Shown: positions 47,286 through 56,256 of the stretch, in pieces
Layout: each line of letters begins with the position of its first letter
Position numbering within the stretch: the stretch's first letter is position 1
Position numbers and translations under genes: made by a program
Assembly (NCBI RefSeq): GCF_009863985.1
Contig: NZ_WEZT01000015.1
Span: forward strand, 1 to 64,000
Direction of reading: 5' to 3'
Length of the DNA: 64,000 nucleotides
Source of the DNA: Furfurilactobacillus milii
GTDB lineage: Bacteria > Bacillota > Bacilli > Lactobacillales > Lactobacillaceae
The notes under the pieces: model-generated
What the model was told of the DNA's origin: nothing
What the model saw: the letters and a program-made list of their open reading frames with translations, nothing else
The model's database searches: none

Positions 47286-48146
47286 TTAACCTACCTGTAC
47301 CGCGATACCGACAAGTCCGGGACCAGTATGAACGCCAAGGGCAGGGGAAATGTTTCCTGTCTCAATATTAAGTGATGGAAAGCGGTTTTGTAAATCCCCT
47401 GTTACCTGATTTAATAGCGGTTCATTGAGACCTTGAGCTACAGCTACCCGCGCGTTTTTGTTGGCGGCGATTTTTTGAGAAGCAAGTTCGACCATTTTCT
47501 GGATAGCCTTCTTTTCTGTGCGCGCTTTAGCGATAGCTGTATAAACACCATCTGAATCACAAGTAATAATCGGTTTAATGTTAAGTGCTGCACCAAAGAA
47601 TCCGGCAACACGGCCGATTCGACCTCCGGCTCTTAGATATTTTAATGTTGGAATATAAATGTAGACGGAACTTTTAGGAACGGAGGCATTGAGCTTATCG
47701 ATGATTGTGGTAAATGGCAATTGTTGGTCAATGAGCGATTCTGCGTAGCTGGCAAACAGGCCACTACCAACACCAATGTTTTTAGTATCGATAACTACCA
47801 TTTGCACGTCGTCCTGTGACTCTGCGATCTGTTTGAAAAGGCTGTTGGTTACCGATAGTGCGCCAGATATGGTGATTCCAATGACATGGGTAAAACCGTG
47901 GCTTTTTAGTGTTGCGAGGCGATTAATGACATCGCCCATCACGGGGCTGGCAGTTTTAGGAAGCTCTTTAGCAGTGGATTGTAAACGATAAAAGTCATCT
48001 GGTTCAATGGTTTCACGGTCGGCGTATGTTTTGCCATCGATCATTAACTGCATTGGCACAGCAACGATGTTTTGATAGTGTGTAAAAATATGTTCAGGCA
48101 CATCGGAGGCCGAATCTACGAGCAAAGCAATTTTTTCTTCTGTCAT
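47286..48146 (-). CDS. DegV family protein (fatty acid-binding)
   Basis: A 286-residue protein of the DegV/FakB fold. VDSASDVPEH marks the start, TISGALSVTNSL and the late SPALGVHTGPGLVGIAV the fatty acid site. Known members present fatty acids to the FakA kinase; no FakA is in this window. The ATG at 48146 follows AAGAAGG. A perfect palindrome lies about 45 bases upstream. Confidence 0.9.
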   Translation of the reverse strand: MTEEKIALLVDSASDVPEHIFTHYQNIVAVPMQLMIDGKTYADRETIEPDDFYRLQSTAKELPKTASPVMGDVINRLATLKSHGFTHVIGITISGALSVTNSLFKQIAESQDDVQMVVIDTKNIGVGSGLFASYAESLIDQQLPFTTIIDKLNASVPKSSVYIYIPTLKYLRAGGRIGRVAGFFGAALNIKPIITCDSDGVYTAIAKARTEKKAIQKMVELASQKIAANKNARVAVAQGLNEPLLNQVTGDLQNRFPSLNIETGNISPALGVHTGPGLVGIAVQVG

Positions 48147-48190
48147 CAAGAGTTTACCTTCTTAGTCGTATTTGAAACGATATTGATTTC

Positions 48191-48219
48191 ATTAATATAG
48201 TATTGAATACTATATTAAT
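48191..48219. promoter_or_regulatory. 13-bp palindrome upstream of degV
   Basis: ATTAATATAGTAT and ATACTATATTAAT are separated by TGA. There is no T run for termination, so an operator is the better guess. It contains a possible -10 (TATAGT/TATATT). Confidence 0.45.
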
Positions 48220-48397
48220 GATCGTGTTTTGTCCAATTTCGGCTTAATTCATTTAATTTTAATAATTGAATAAGAAATTAATTTGAACTCGTCTAGCATT
48301 TGAAAATGTGATACTTTACTGATTGAGAAAGTAATTGATGGCATAACTGCGAGTCTCATGGGGAGAGAATCGACATTATATAGAGAGGGTGGATGAA

Positions 48398-48877
48398 ATG
48401 ATGAACGATAACTGTGAAATTTGCAGACGGATTCAAATGATTAAGGATGGGACGAATCCCTATTTTGTTGCTGAATTATCAACAGGGTATGTAGTAATTG
48501 GCGACAATCAGCACTTTAAGGGATACACCTTGTTTTTGTGCAAACAACATGAGACAGAATTGCATTTTTTGCCACGCGATTTTAAAGAGCAATTTTTGCA
48601 CGAAATGAGTTTGGTAGCGGAGGCTGTTTACGACGCGTTCCATGCTGAAAAAATGAACTATGAGTTATTAGGAAATGGCGACACCCACGTTCACTGGCAC
48701 CTATTCCCTCGCCGAAAAGGCGATACGAAAACACCGGGGCCAGTTTGGTGGTTAGATCGTAACGTTATGTTCAGTGACGGCAACCGGCCAACACCTGAAG
48801 AACTTGACAAGATGAAGCAAACGCTGAAGGCAACACTAACTAAAGTGCTGGCGGCGGATGCTGAAGCGGCAAATTAA
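48398..48877 (+). CDS. HIT family protein
   Basis: A 159-residue nucleotide hydrolase/transferase-like protein. NCEICRRI starts the protein, the histidine triad reads THVHWHLFPRR near residues 90-100. The ATG at 48398 is eight bases behind AGAGGG; an in-frame GTG at 48389 overlaps that site. Substrate unknown, Ap4A or similar nucleotides are typical. Confidence 0.88.
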   Translation: MMNDNCEICRRIQMIKDGTNPYFVAELSTGYVVIGDNQHFKGYTLFLCKQHETELHFLPRDFKEQFLHEMSLVAEAVYDAFHAEKMNYELLGNGDTHVHWHLFPRRKGDTKTPGPVWWLDRNVMFSDGNRPTPEELDKMKQTLKATLTKVLAADAEAAN

Positions 48878-48889
48878 ATAGAACTCAAA

Positions 48890-48936
48890 TAGCGGCAACG
48901 TTCGCCCGAATTACTTCGCGTGAATGTTGCCGCTAT
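48890..48936. terminator. bidirectional terminator
   Basis: AGCGGCAAC-TTCGC and GCGTGAA-GTTGCCGCT form a long stem between the HIT and converging ApbE genes. Confidence 0.75.
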
Positions 48937-48949
48937 TTGTTATCTTTGG

Positions 48950-49900
48950 TTACTCAATTAATTTTAAACGATGATGAACGATCACTAGATCAACAGTGTC
49001 ATCATCGTAAACGAAAGCAGCTCCGTAAATATCGTCGCGGTCTTCTCCCCAACCTGGAATTGGTTTGCCCGCAAAGAAAAGCCGTTTCGTTTCTATTTCA
49101 CACGTGATTGAGTCACGGGCAAAAATAGTGACACCGCTGACGTGTGTTTGCAGGGGATGACCGGTTTCAGGACTCAACAAGTGGTGGTAACGATGACCGT
49201 TCTTAACTAAAACGCGTTCGTAGGTGCCTGACGTGACGGCGGAACCAGCTGGCATTAGCACAGTCAGAAGATCCTCACCACGTGCTTTTGTTGGTGCCTG
49301 AACGCCAACCAGCCATTGACCATTATCGCGTTTAGGCGAAGTACCGACAAATTCAACGTTTCCGCCTAGGTTGATGATACCTGCTTGCACGCCATTGGCA
49401 CGCCATAGATCGCGAATGCGATCAGCAATGTAGCCCTTGGCAATACCGCCTAGATCCAGTTCCATCCCTGGCTCAGTGAGGTACACGCTCTGATCGGCGT
49501 CATTTAGAATGACATTTGCTCCATTAGACAGTGCTAGCCGTTTGGAAATATCCGTTTCATTGGGAACGTTTGCTCCAGCAAAGCCAATTTTCCAAAGTTT
49601 AACGAGTGGTCCAATTAGAGCATTGAAGCCAAAATGTTGGTGGCTCTGCTCAACGGCAGTTTTGATGAGTGCAAACGTGCTTGGGGATACTTGTACAGCA
49701 TGTTTGCCGGACGCATTGTTGACTGCCATAACTTCGGAAATAGGGGCATTAACGGTTAGCTGTTGTTCGTACAGCTGAATGAGCGCGATGCTGTCATCCA
49801 GTACCTTTTCATCTGTCTCACCCATGACCGTTAGCACAATGCGAGTGCCGAGCGCATGGGTTGTTTTTGTTAGTTTTTGCGATGCGAGATTATTAATCAT
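48950..49900 (-). CDS. apbE: FAD:protein FMN transferase (ApbE family)
   Basis: A 316-residue flavin transferase that links FMN to Thr/Ser of target proteins. LGTRIVLTVMG at the start, LDLGGIAKGYIADRI in the middle (about residue 150), GNVEFVGTSP, then GTYERV and HHLLSPETGHP. It lacks a signal peptide or lipobox, so it should act in the cytoplasm, unlike exported ApbE proteins. No flavinylated partner (NqrB, fumarate reductase) is visible in the window. Confidence 0.9.
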   Translation of the reverse strand: MINNLASQKLTKTTHALGTRIVLTVMGETDEKVLDDSIALIQLYEQQLTVNAPISEVMAVNNASGKHAVQVSPSTFALIKTAVEQSHQHFGFNALIGPLVKLWKIGFAGANVPNETDISKRLALSNGANVILNDADQSVYLTEPGMELDLGGIAKGYIADRIRDLWRANGVQAGIINLGGNVEFVGTSPKRDNGQWLVGVQAPTKARGEDLLTVLMPAGSAVTSGTYERVLVKNGHRYHHLLSPETGHPLQTHVSGVTIFARDSITCEIETKRLFFAGKPIPGWGEDRDDIYGAAFVYDDDTVDLVIVHHRLKLIE

Positions 49901-49956
49901 AGTTTGGGTCCTATTGGTTATCTTTCAGTAAGTTCAAAATGTCAGTGTTAATTGAT

Positions 49957-49986
49957 ATTATAGGTCGTGGTCGTTTTTACCGTCAA
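49957..49986 (-). promoter_or_regulatory. promoter of apbE
   Basis: Minus strand TTGACG (49981-49986) and TATAAT (49957-49962), spacing 18. The stretch 49987-50166 shows nothing else. Confidence 0.65.
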
Positions 49987-50166
49987 TGTCAGTATGGATG
50001 AGTACTCAACATTAATAAATTAATAAATAAACTTTGAAGTTTAGTAAAGACACTACTGATATTAACCAGCTAAAAATATTATGCGGTAATATCACAGTGT
50101 ACCCAAAGAGATAAAGATGTTTCCATTTTTACTAGTCAACGGATGTCTGACGTTTGTGAAATTACC

Positions 50167-50195
50167 TTGAATCTTCTTTGGAACAGGGTTATATT
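50167..50195 (+). promoter_or_regulatory. promoter of the tandem tRNA genes
   Basis: TTGAAT (50167-50172) and TATATT (50190-50195), spacing 17. The start would be about 20 bases before the first tRNA. Confidence 0.6.
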
Positions 50196-50224
50196 TTTCT
50201 ATGGCGGTATTTTTAAGGCCTTAT

Positions 50225-50310
50225 GGAGAGTTACCCAAGTCTGGTTGAAGGGACACAATTTCGGTTGTGAGGTCAGCAATGACGCAGAGGTTCAAATCCT
50301 TTACTCTCCT
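50225..50310 (+). tRNA. serine-like tRNA with a six-base anticodon loop, copy 1
   Basis: Acceptor GGAGAGT/ACTCTCC, D-arm CCCAAGTCTGGTTGAAGGG, a long variable arm (GTCA-GCAA-TGAC) and T-arm AGAGG-TTCAAAT-CCTTT build a class II tRNA with serine-type D-arm. The anticodon stem CACAA/TTGTG leaves a loop of only six bases, TTTCGG. No serine anticodon (NGA, GCT) can be read in it, so it should not decode serine codons. Discriminator T, CCA not encoded. A FemX-type gene follows, which suggests use in cell wall synthesis. Confidence 0.8.
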
Positions 50311-50388
50311 TTATGAATCCATGGTAACGTCGGATTAGCGTTAGTGCCTAGCATTCATATAGTTGCATAATTTAACAGTTGTAAATAT

Positions 50389-50474
50389 GGAGAGTTACCC
50401 AAGTCTGGTTGAAGGGACACAATTTCGGTTGTGAGGTCAGCAATGACGCGGAGGTTCAAATCCTTCACTCTCCT
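50389..50474 (+). tRNA. serine-like tRNA with a six-base anticodon loop, copy 2
   Basis: It differs from copy 1 by only two bases, and these are partners: the first T-stem pair is G-C here and A-T there. Such a paired change shows that the fold is kept. Anticodon loop TTTCGG, variable arm and discriminator T are the same. It is 78 bases behind copy 1 and followed by a terminator. Confidence 0.8.
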
Positions 50475-50478
50475 TCTT

Positions 50479-50503
50479 GGGCATCGAAGTTCGGTGCCTT
50501 TTT
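50479..50503 (+). terminator. terminator behind the tandem tRNAs
   Basis: GGCATCGA and TCGGTGCC form an 8-bp stem (one G-T pair) with loop AGT and five T. Confidence 0.8.
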
Positions 50504-50538
50504 AATATCTAACTTTGTAGTATATAAAATGAAATGGT

Positions 50539-51798
50539 GTGAAAACTTTGCAAAAAGTACGCGAATTAACAGTTGAAGAATTCAGAACGTTTGAAGAGAA
50601 ATGTCCCTATGGTTCTTTTTATCAATCTGTGGAACAGGGTAACTTGATGCTAAAAGAAGGCCATAAAGCGGTCTATATGGGTCTTGTAGAAAACGATCAG
50701 ATTATCGTTGCCGGATTAATCGTTGGGATGAAGGTGCACTTTGGTTACCGGTTTGACATTTATGGTGGTCCATTGTTTATGCCCGGTTCAGAAACTAAGG
50801 CTAATTTAGCTGCTTTTGTAAAGCCAGTTGAAAAATATGTTCGTCAGCAGAATGGGATGTTCTTGCGACTGATTCCTAACTTAGCTTTTAAAACATACAA
50901 GGACGATGGCGAACTAATTGCGAGTCATTTTGACACGTTACCTGCATTATTTAAAGAATTAGGATATAACTATCAGAGTTACCACAGCGCTGGTTATGAC
51001 GAAGCAACTCATGTGACCCATTACGAGTATAAAAAAGACGTTCGTGATATGACGGAACAGACGTTGGAAAAAAGCTTCGACAAGAAAGCGCGCTATAACG
51101 TTAAGAAAGCCAAAGAATTTGGTGTTAAGTTACGCGATATTTCTTACGATGAATTACAGGAATTCAAGAAAGATACTGCACTTACGGCTGAACGGTTACA
51201 CTTCCCAGATAAGTCACTAGATTACTATCAGAATGTGTACCGTGAGTTTGGTAATAAAGTTCGCTTTGTGGTTGCTGAAATCGATTCAAACGAATATATC
51301 GATTCGTATCAAAAAAAGATTGCTGCTACCGATGATAAGATTGAAGCGCTCAAACAAAAAAACAAGGGCTACGAACAGCATAAAATCGATGACCTTGAAC
51401 GTCAAAAGGCTAACCATCAAAAGAAAATCGATGTCGCCAAAGATCTTCAAAAACGTTATCCTGCCAAGTTTAATGTTGCCAGAGCGATGTTTGTGATTCA
51501 ACCACAAGAAATCGATTACGTATTTAGTTACACGAATGAAGAATTCAAAACGTTCAAGGGTCCATTCATGTTGCAAGATGCCATGATGAAGGCCGCTGTT
51601 GACCAAAATATTCCGACGTACAACTTCTTGGGTGTTGCCGGACTCTTCGATGGTAGTGACGGTGTGTTTGAATTCAAACAAGGTTTTAATGGCTACACTG
51701 ACGAAATGATCGGTGAATTCTCCAAAGTGTTGATTCCACGGCGTTACAAGTTGTTGAACGCTATTAAGACAGTGTTGGGGCGTAGCAAACGTTTCTAA
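50539..51798 (+). CDS. FemX/MurM-type peptidoglycan bridge aminoacyltransferase
   Basis: A 419-residue FemABX family enzyme. Two GNAT-like halves are present: an N-terminal one with YGSFYQSVEQGNLM and YGGPLFMPG, and a second with NFLGVAGLFDGSDGVFEFKQGF near residues 355-376. Residues about 258-312 form the antiparallel coiled coil (KKIAATDDKIEALKQKN) seen in FemA and MurM. Such enzymes move an amino acid from aminoacyl-tRNA to lipid II. GTG at 50539 or TTG at 50548 may start it; the ribosome-binding site is weak. The two odd tRNAs lie directly upstream. Confidence 0.9.
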   Translation: MKTLQKVRELTVEEFRTFEEKCPYGSFYQSVEQGNLMLKEGHKAVYMGLVENDQIIVAGLIVGMKVHFGYRFDIYGGPLFMPGSETKANLAAFVKPVEKYVRQQNGMFLRLIPNLAFKTYKDDGELIASHFDTLPALFKELGYNYQSYHSAGYDEATHVTHYEYKKDVRDMTEQTLEKSFDKKARYNVKKAKEFGVKLRDISYDELQEFKKDTALTAERLHFPDKSLDYYQNVYREFGNKVRFVVAEIDSNEYIDSYQKKIAATDDKIEALKQKNKGYEQHKIDDLERQKANHQKKIDVAKDLQKRYPAKFNVARAMFVIQPQEIDYVFSYTNEEFKTFKGPFMLQDAMMKAAVDQNIPTYNFLGVAGLFDGSDGVFEFKQGFNGYTDEMIGEFSKVLIPRRYKLLNAIKTVLGRSKRF

Positions 51799-51822
51799 AA
51801 AGTTGAGATTTGAAAGATAAAG

Positions 51823-51876
51823 AAAATAACCGTTTGAAAATTACAAGTTGCACAGTAATTTCCAAACGGTTATTTT
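51823..51876 (+). terminator. terminator of the FemX-type gene
   Basis: AAATAACCGTTTG and CAAACGGTTATTT pair, extended inward by AAATTAC/GTAATTT. T runs are on both sides. Confidence 0.85.
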
Positions 51877-51910
51877 AGTAGCGTTAAATAGAATTGAATG
51901 GAGAAACAAA

Positions 51911-52345
51911 ATGTCTATTATTTCCCATCATGTTAGGACAGAAGACTATGACGCACTAACTATACTGTGGCGTGAAACGGTTGTAACAACGCATAAATTT
52001 TTGAAGGTGGCAGATATTGACCAGATTCAACGAATGTTGCCAGTGTACTTTGATGCAGTTAATTTATTGACATGGTTTGACGGCGAAAAACTAATTGGTT
52101 TTTCTGGCACTAAGAATTATAAACTTGAAATGCTGTTCCTGGACGTTCGTTGTCTGCATCAGGGCTACGGAAGTCAAATTTTGGAACGTCTGATCAATGA
52201 GGACCACATTCAAACAGTGGATGTTAACGAACAAAATCCTGATGCATTAGCCTTTTATCAACATAATGGGTTTCACATTGCGAACCGTGATGCTGAGGAT
52301 AATCAGGGACGTTCATTTCCAATTTTGCATTTAAAGTTAACCTAA
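51911..52345 (+). CDS. GNAT family N-acetyltransferase
   Basis: A 144-residue protein. The acetyl-CoA loop is DVRCLHQGYGSQILERL (about residues 78-94), followed by VNEQNPDALAFYQHNGF. GGAGAA precedes the ATG at 51911. It resembles the small acetyltransferases of the YjaB/ElaA sort; the substrate is unknown. Confidence 0.87.
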   Translation: MSIISHHVRTEDYDALTILWRETVVTTHKFLKVADIDQIQRMLPVYFDAVNLLTWFDGEKLIGFSGTKNYKLEMLFLDVRCLHQGYGSQILERLINEDHIQTVDVNEQNPDALAFYQHNGFHIANRDAEDNQGRSFPILHLKLT

Positions 52346-52453
52346 GTATGCTATCGAGGACAATAAAGCCAGTGCGCTCAAAACTCACCTGTATTCCTAA
52401 TCCAATTAAGGCAAACATTCCTGTAAAATCTCTATTGTAGTCGATTCCGGCTC

Positions 52454-52475
52454 ATCGCATAAAAACGGTGAGAGG
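52454..52475 (+). other. upstream helix of the toxin mRNA
   Basis: CTCATCG and CGGTGAG (one G-T pair) enclose an 8-base loop just before AGGAGG of the toxin gene. Fst-type toxin messages carry such a helix that hinders ribosome entry. Confidence 0.5.
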
Positions 52476-52484
52476 AGGACGAAT

Positions 52485-52583
52485 ATGTTACAAATGTTTT
52501 TGACTATTATAGTGGGCCCGCTTGTTGTCGGCGTACTGCTTATCTTATTTAAGCAGTGGTTGGATCGAAATGATAAGTGGTAA
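52485..52583 (+). CDS. Fst-family type I toxin peptide
   Basis: A 32-residue membrane peptide. GAGGAGG stands before the ATG. The hydrophobic core TIIVGPLVVGVLLILF is followed by KQWLDRNDK, matching the Fst/Ldr pattern of Pro-x-x-Val-Gly, then Trp-Leu and a charged tail. Known members insert into the membrane and disturb the cell when made unchecked. A 15-base repeat across the start codon occurs again behind the gene in the antisense RNA region. Confidence 0.8.
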   Translation: MLQMFLTIIVGPLVVGVLLILFKQWLDRNDKW

Positions 52584-52629
52584 TCGACTACTAATCTAAC
52601 CCGTCCGTTTAAGTACATATTATTCGAAA

Positions 52630-52688
52630 AAAGAACCCCGAAGAGTGGCAGCGCTTCGGGGTTTTGACGAATATGTTACATTTAACTA
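52630..52688 (-). ncRNA. antisense antitoxin RNA of the Fst-type locus
   Basis: On the minus strand TTGCTC (52718-52723) and TATTTA (52695-52700), spacing 17, should start a short RNA near 52688. It holds the complement of the second direct repeat and ends at the shared terminator 52632-52665, about 60 bases long as in the known RNAII. Confidence 0.65.
52632..52665. terminator. bidirectional terminator shared by toxin and antitoxin RNA
   Basis: AACCCCGAAG and CTTCGGGGTT form a 10-bp stem with an A run before and a T run behind. Confidence 0.88.
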
Positions 52689-52912
52689 TCGGTGTAAATA
52701 CAGTTTATCATGTTTTTGAGCAAATGCGAAGTAATAGGGTAAATGTCATTTGAACATGTCTGTGTCAAACACAAGCACATAACTTACCATAGATCATTTG
52801 GATAGTTCAGCTAGTAGCCGTTTTAGTGTATGAGACAGGTGAACATTCTTACACGCTGCTATGACTGTCAGTGCCGACACCAAGGATAATTGATAATCAA
52901 TTTTAAATAAAT

Positions 52913-52968
52913 AAAAATCCTGTTCACAGTTAAGATTTTAACGTCTTAACTATGAACAGGATTTTTTG
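52913..52968. terminator. bidirectional terminator behind gnd
   Basis: AAAATCCTGTTCA-AGTTAAGA and TCTTAACT-TGAACAGGATTTT form a stem of over 20 bp with a single mismatch. The stretch 52724-52912 shows no gene. Confidence 0.85.
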
Positions 52969-53022
52969 TCTAATCTAAATGCATTCAAACAAATAGATTA
53001 CTCACAACATTTAATCCGAAGT

Positions 53023-54465
53023 CTATTGTTCTTCGTACCAAGTGTAGTGGAAGTTACCAGGGCGGTCAGTACGTTCGTAAGTGTGAGCACCGAAGTAGTC
53101 ACGTTGTGCTTGCAACAAGTTAGCTGGCAGAACTTCTGCACGGAAACTGTCGTAGTAAGTGATGGCAGCTGAGAAGCTAGGAACTGGAACCCCAGCCTTA
53201 ACAGCCATGGCAACAACGTCACGAACTGATTCTTGGTACTTAGCAGCGATGTCCTTGAAGTAGTCGTCGAACAACAAGTTAGTCAGCTTAGGATCCTTGT
53301 CAAAGGCATCAGTGATGTTTTGAAGGAAGCCGGCACGGATGATACAACCTGCGCGCCAGATTTGTGCTAATTGACCAAATTGTAAGTCCCAGTCATAAGT
53401 TTCAGAAGCAACACGCAATTGTTCGAAACCTTGTGCGTAGCTCATTAACTTACTGAAGAACAAAGCTTGACGAATCTTTTCGATGAATTCTTTCTTGTCA
53501 CCGATTTCAGCTTTACCTTGGCTCTTAGCTGCTGGTAAGACTTTAGAAGCTTTAACACGTTCGTCCTTCATCATTGAGATGTAACGAGCGTAAACGGATT
53601 CAGTGATAACAGATTGTGGTACTTGGATGTTCAAAGCATCTTCTGAACTCCACTTACCAGTACCTTTGTTGTTACCACGGTCCAAGATCATGTCAAGGAT
53701 AGGCTTTGTCTTGTCGTCGCCTAAGTCATCTTTATGAGTCAAGATGTCGGCGGTGATTTCGATTAAGTAACTGTCCAATTCACCCTTGTTCCATTCTTTA
53801 AAGATGTCAGCCATTTCATCAACAGAAATGCCGGCAACGTTACGCATGATGTTGTAGCTTTCGTCGATCAGCTCTTCATCACCATATTCGATACCGTTGT
53901 GGACCATCTTAACGTAGTGACCAGCACCGTTAGGGCCGATGTACGCTACACATGGTTTGCCATCTTGAGGTGCCTTGGCAGCAATCTGTTCAAGGATTGG
54001 GGCAACTAAGTCATAAGCGGCCTTTTGACCACCAGGCATTAGTGAAGGACCTTGAAGGGCACCTAATTCACCACCGGATACACCCATGCCGATAAAGTTA
54101 ATCCCGGACTTGTCCAGTTCAGCGTTACGAGCCATGGTGTCGTGGAAGTTAGTGTTCCCACCATCGATTAAAACATCACCCTTGTCGAGTAATGGTAATA
54201 ATTCTTGAATAACGGCGTCCGTTGGGGCACCAGCTTTAACCATCATCAAAATCCGACGAGGTGTTTCAAGAGACTTAACGAAATCTTCAATCGTATAACT
54301 AGGAACTAACTTTTTGTCGCCGTGGTCCTTCATCATGTCATCGGTCTTTGAACGTGAACGGTTGTATACACCTACAGTGAAACCGCGACTTTCAATGTTT
54401 AGGGCCAAGTTCTTACCCATAACTGCTAAACCAACAACACCAATTTGTGCTTTTTGATCTGCCAT
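53023..54465 (-). CDS. gnd: 6-phosphogluconate dehydrogenase, decarboxylating
   Basis: A 480-residue enzyme of the pentose phosphate / phosphoketolase route, giving ribulose 5-phosphate, CO2 and [25 protein letters not shown] is the cofactor site, [12 protein letters not shown] and [11 protein letters not shown] follow, the catalytic [14 protein letters not shown] near 128 and the Lys in [11 protein letters not shown] near 183. Length is usual for the family. GAAGG stands before the ATG. Confidence 0.97.
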   Translation of the reverse strand: MADQKAQIGVVGLAVMGKNLALNIESRGFTVGVYNRSRSKTDDMMKDHGDKKLVPSYTIEDFVKSLETPRRILMMVKAGAPTDAVIQELLPLLDKGDVLIDGGNTNFHDTMARNAELDKSGINFIGMGVSGGELGALQGPSLMPGGQKAAYDLVAPILEQIAAKAPQDGKPCVAYIGPNGAGHYVKMVHNGIEYGDEELIDESYNIMRNVAGISVDEMADIFKEWNKGELDSYLIEITADILTHKDDLGDDKTKPILDMILDRGNNKGTGKWSSEDALNIQVPQSVITESVYARYISMMKDERVKASKVLPAAKSQGKAEIGDKKEFIEKIRQALFFSKLMSYAQGFEQLRVASETYDWDLQFGQLAQIWRAGCIIRAGFLQNITDAFDKDPKLTNLLFDDYFKDIAAKYQESVRDVVAMAVKAGVPVPSFSAAITYYDSFRAEVLPANLLQAQRDYFGAHTYERTDRPGNFHYTWYEEQ

Positions 54466-54784
54466 GATAAACCTTCCTTGTTATGTTTTATTGTGAAAAT
54501 CATTATCATTATGGGCACAAACCCGTTATGTCAACGATGTTCCACAATTGTGAAGAGCAACACTATTACAGCTATTATGGTAGTTGATACGCTTACATTT
54601 TTCAACCGCTAGGGGTTCGTTTAATGAAATTAGTTGTGAAATAAATTTACGCGGACAGTTTATAAAACTTGGTTACAATCGTTTGTCATTGTTCTTAAAT
54701 AATTGCCGTAATATTCGACATCGGTTAGACTTGGAATTACTTGTGAAAAAGAAGCAGTCAAACGGAGTAGAAAGAGGGAGACTC

Positions 54785-55963
54785 ATGGACGACGTTGTTA
54801 TCGTCAGTGCTGTGCGCACACCTGTAGGAAAAATGGGTGGCGCATTGGCCAGCTTTAGTGCAGTTGAATTAGGGACCTTAGCGGCTAAGGCTGCAATTAA
54901 GCGGGCAAACGTTGATCCAAGTATCATTGATCAAACGATTGTCGGCAACGTCTTACAGGCTGGCTCAGGGCAAAATGTTGGTCGTCAAATTGGAATCAAC
55001 GCTGGCGTTCCGGAAAGCAGCCCAGCGATGACTGTTAATGAAGTTTGTGGATCAGGTTTAAAAGCGATTCGATTGGGTCAATCAGCCATTGTTATGGGTG
55101 ATGCCGATGCAGTCTTAGTAGTTGGCACGGAAAGCATGACCAATGCACCTTACCTGACGAATGGCATGCGATTGGGGACTAAGTTTGGTGACACAACGAT
55201 GGTTGATAGCATGGAGCATGACGGCCTGACGGATGCCTTTTCAAATCAGCCGATGGGTGTGACTGCCGAGAACGTTGCAGAGCAGTACCACGTTAGTCGC
55301 GAACAACAGGATGCTTTTGCATTGGCCTCACATCAGCACGCAGCCAAAGCCAGTGACGATGGTGCGTTTGCCGATGAAATGCTGCCACTAACCGTTAAAA
55401 ATCGGCATGGAGAAACCGTTATCGACCGCGATGAAACGATTCGTGAAGATACCAGTCTTGAGAAGCTGGCTAAACTTAAGCCGAGCTTTGAACTGGGCGG
55501 TACTGTCACGGCCGGCAATGCGTCGCCACTGAATGATGGTGCTGCTGCCATGATCTTGATGCGTAAAAACAAAGCTGCCGAGTTAGGTTTGAAACCATTG
55601 GCGACCATTAGGGGTTATCAAGAGGTTGGCGTTAATCCACAAACGATGGGCTATTCACCGGTTAAAGCAGTCAGCGAGTTACTTGATAAACAGCATCAGA
55701 CGGTGTCTGATATCGACTTGTTTGAGCTGAATGAAGCTTTTGCAGCACCAAGCGTGGCAGTTGCCCGCGACCTGAAGATTCCGGCAGACAAATTAAATCC
55801 AAACGGTGGTTCGATTGCCATTGGTCATCCCCTTGGGGCGACGGGTGTTCGGATCGTAACGACACTGATTTATGCTTTGAAGCATGCCAATCAACATACA
55901 GGCGTTGCCGGTTTATGTATTGGTGGCGGACTGGGCATTGCGCTTTCTGTGGAAGTTAATTAA
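54785..55963 (+). CDS. acetyl-CoA C-acetyltransferase (thiolase)
   Basis: A 392-residue thiolase joining two acetyl-CoA, probably the entry to the mevalonate pathway. The nucleophile is in [11 protein letters not shown] (about residue 87), the His in [10 protein letters not shown] (about 347) and the second Cys in LCIGGGLG (about 378). GAGGGAG before the ATG at 54785 decides the start; 67 in-frame upstream codons are leader. Confidence 0.94.
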   Translation: MDDVVIVSAVRTPVGKMGGALASFSAVELGTLAAKAAIKRANVDPSIIDQTIVGNVLQAGSGQNVGRQIGINAGVPESSPAMTVNEVCGSGLKAIRLGQSAIVMGDADAVLVVGTESMTNAPYLTNGMRLGTKFGDTTMVDSMEHDGLTDAFSNQPMGVTAENVAEQYHVSREQQDAFALASHQHAAKASDDGAFADEMLPLTVKNRHGETVIDRDETIREDTSLEKLAKLKPSFELGGTVTAGNASPLNDGAAAMILMRKNKAAELGLKPLATIRGYQEVGVNPQTMGYSPVKAVSELLDKQHQTVSDIDLFELNEAFAAPSVAVARDLKIPADKLNPNGGSIAIGHPLGATGVRIVTTLIYALKHANQHTGVAGLCIGGGLGIALSVEVN

Positions 55964-55985
55964 AACCTTTAGTATGAGAGAGCGG

Positions 55986-56150
55986 GACATCACACGCTTT
56001 GGCTTTCTCAGGTAACATAAATCCGGCGTTTATGGGTGTTTTTCCCATGAGCGCCGGATTTATGTTAGATGAGCAAAAGTCAGTGTTATGTCTCGCGTTT
56101 GCGGCAATTTTTCATCCGCATGAACTTTTGCAATTGAAGAAAAATTGCTT
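55986..56150. other. pseudoknotted structured element, copy D
   Basis: An outer stem GACATCACAC (55986-55995) with GTGTTATGTC (56083-56092, one mismatch) encloses a 15-bp hairpin AACATAAATCCGGCG/CGCCGGATTTATGTT. A second hairpin uses GCAATTTTTC/GAAGAAAAATTGC (56104-56113, 56136-56148). GCAAAAGT (56073-56080) can pair with ACTTTTGC (56124-56131) in its loop. The same layout is at 62187-62350. Strand and class are unknown. Confidence 0.6.
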
Positions 56151-56256
56151 ACCGAAACAACCTGCTACCATTTTGCTGAAATAAAAGTTGAGCAAAATGA
56201 CTCAGACTTTTAATTTCTATGCTAATTGTGACTGTTAACGACTCTTTTTCATCAAT

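Larger units (their letters stand above)
52478..52680. repeat. direct repeats of the Fst-type locus
   Basis: GACGAATATGTTACA stands at 52478-52492, across the toxin start codon, and again at 52666-52680. The second lies in the opposing antitoxin RNA, so the two RNAs can pair there. Confidence 0.8.
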
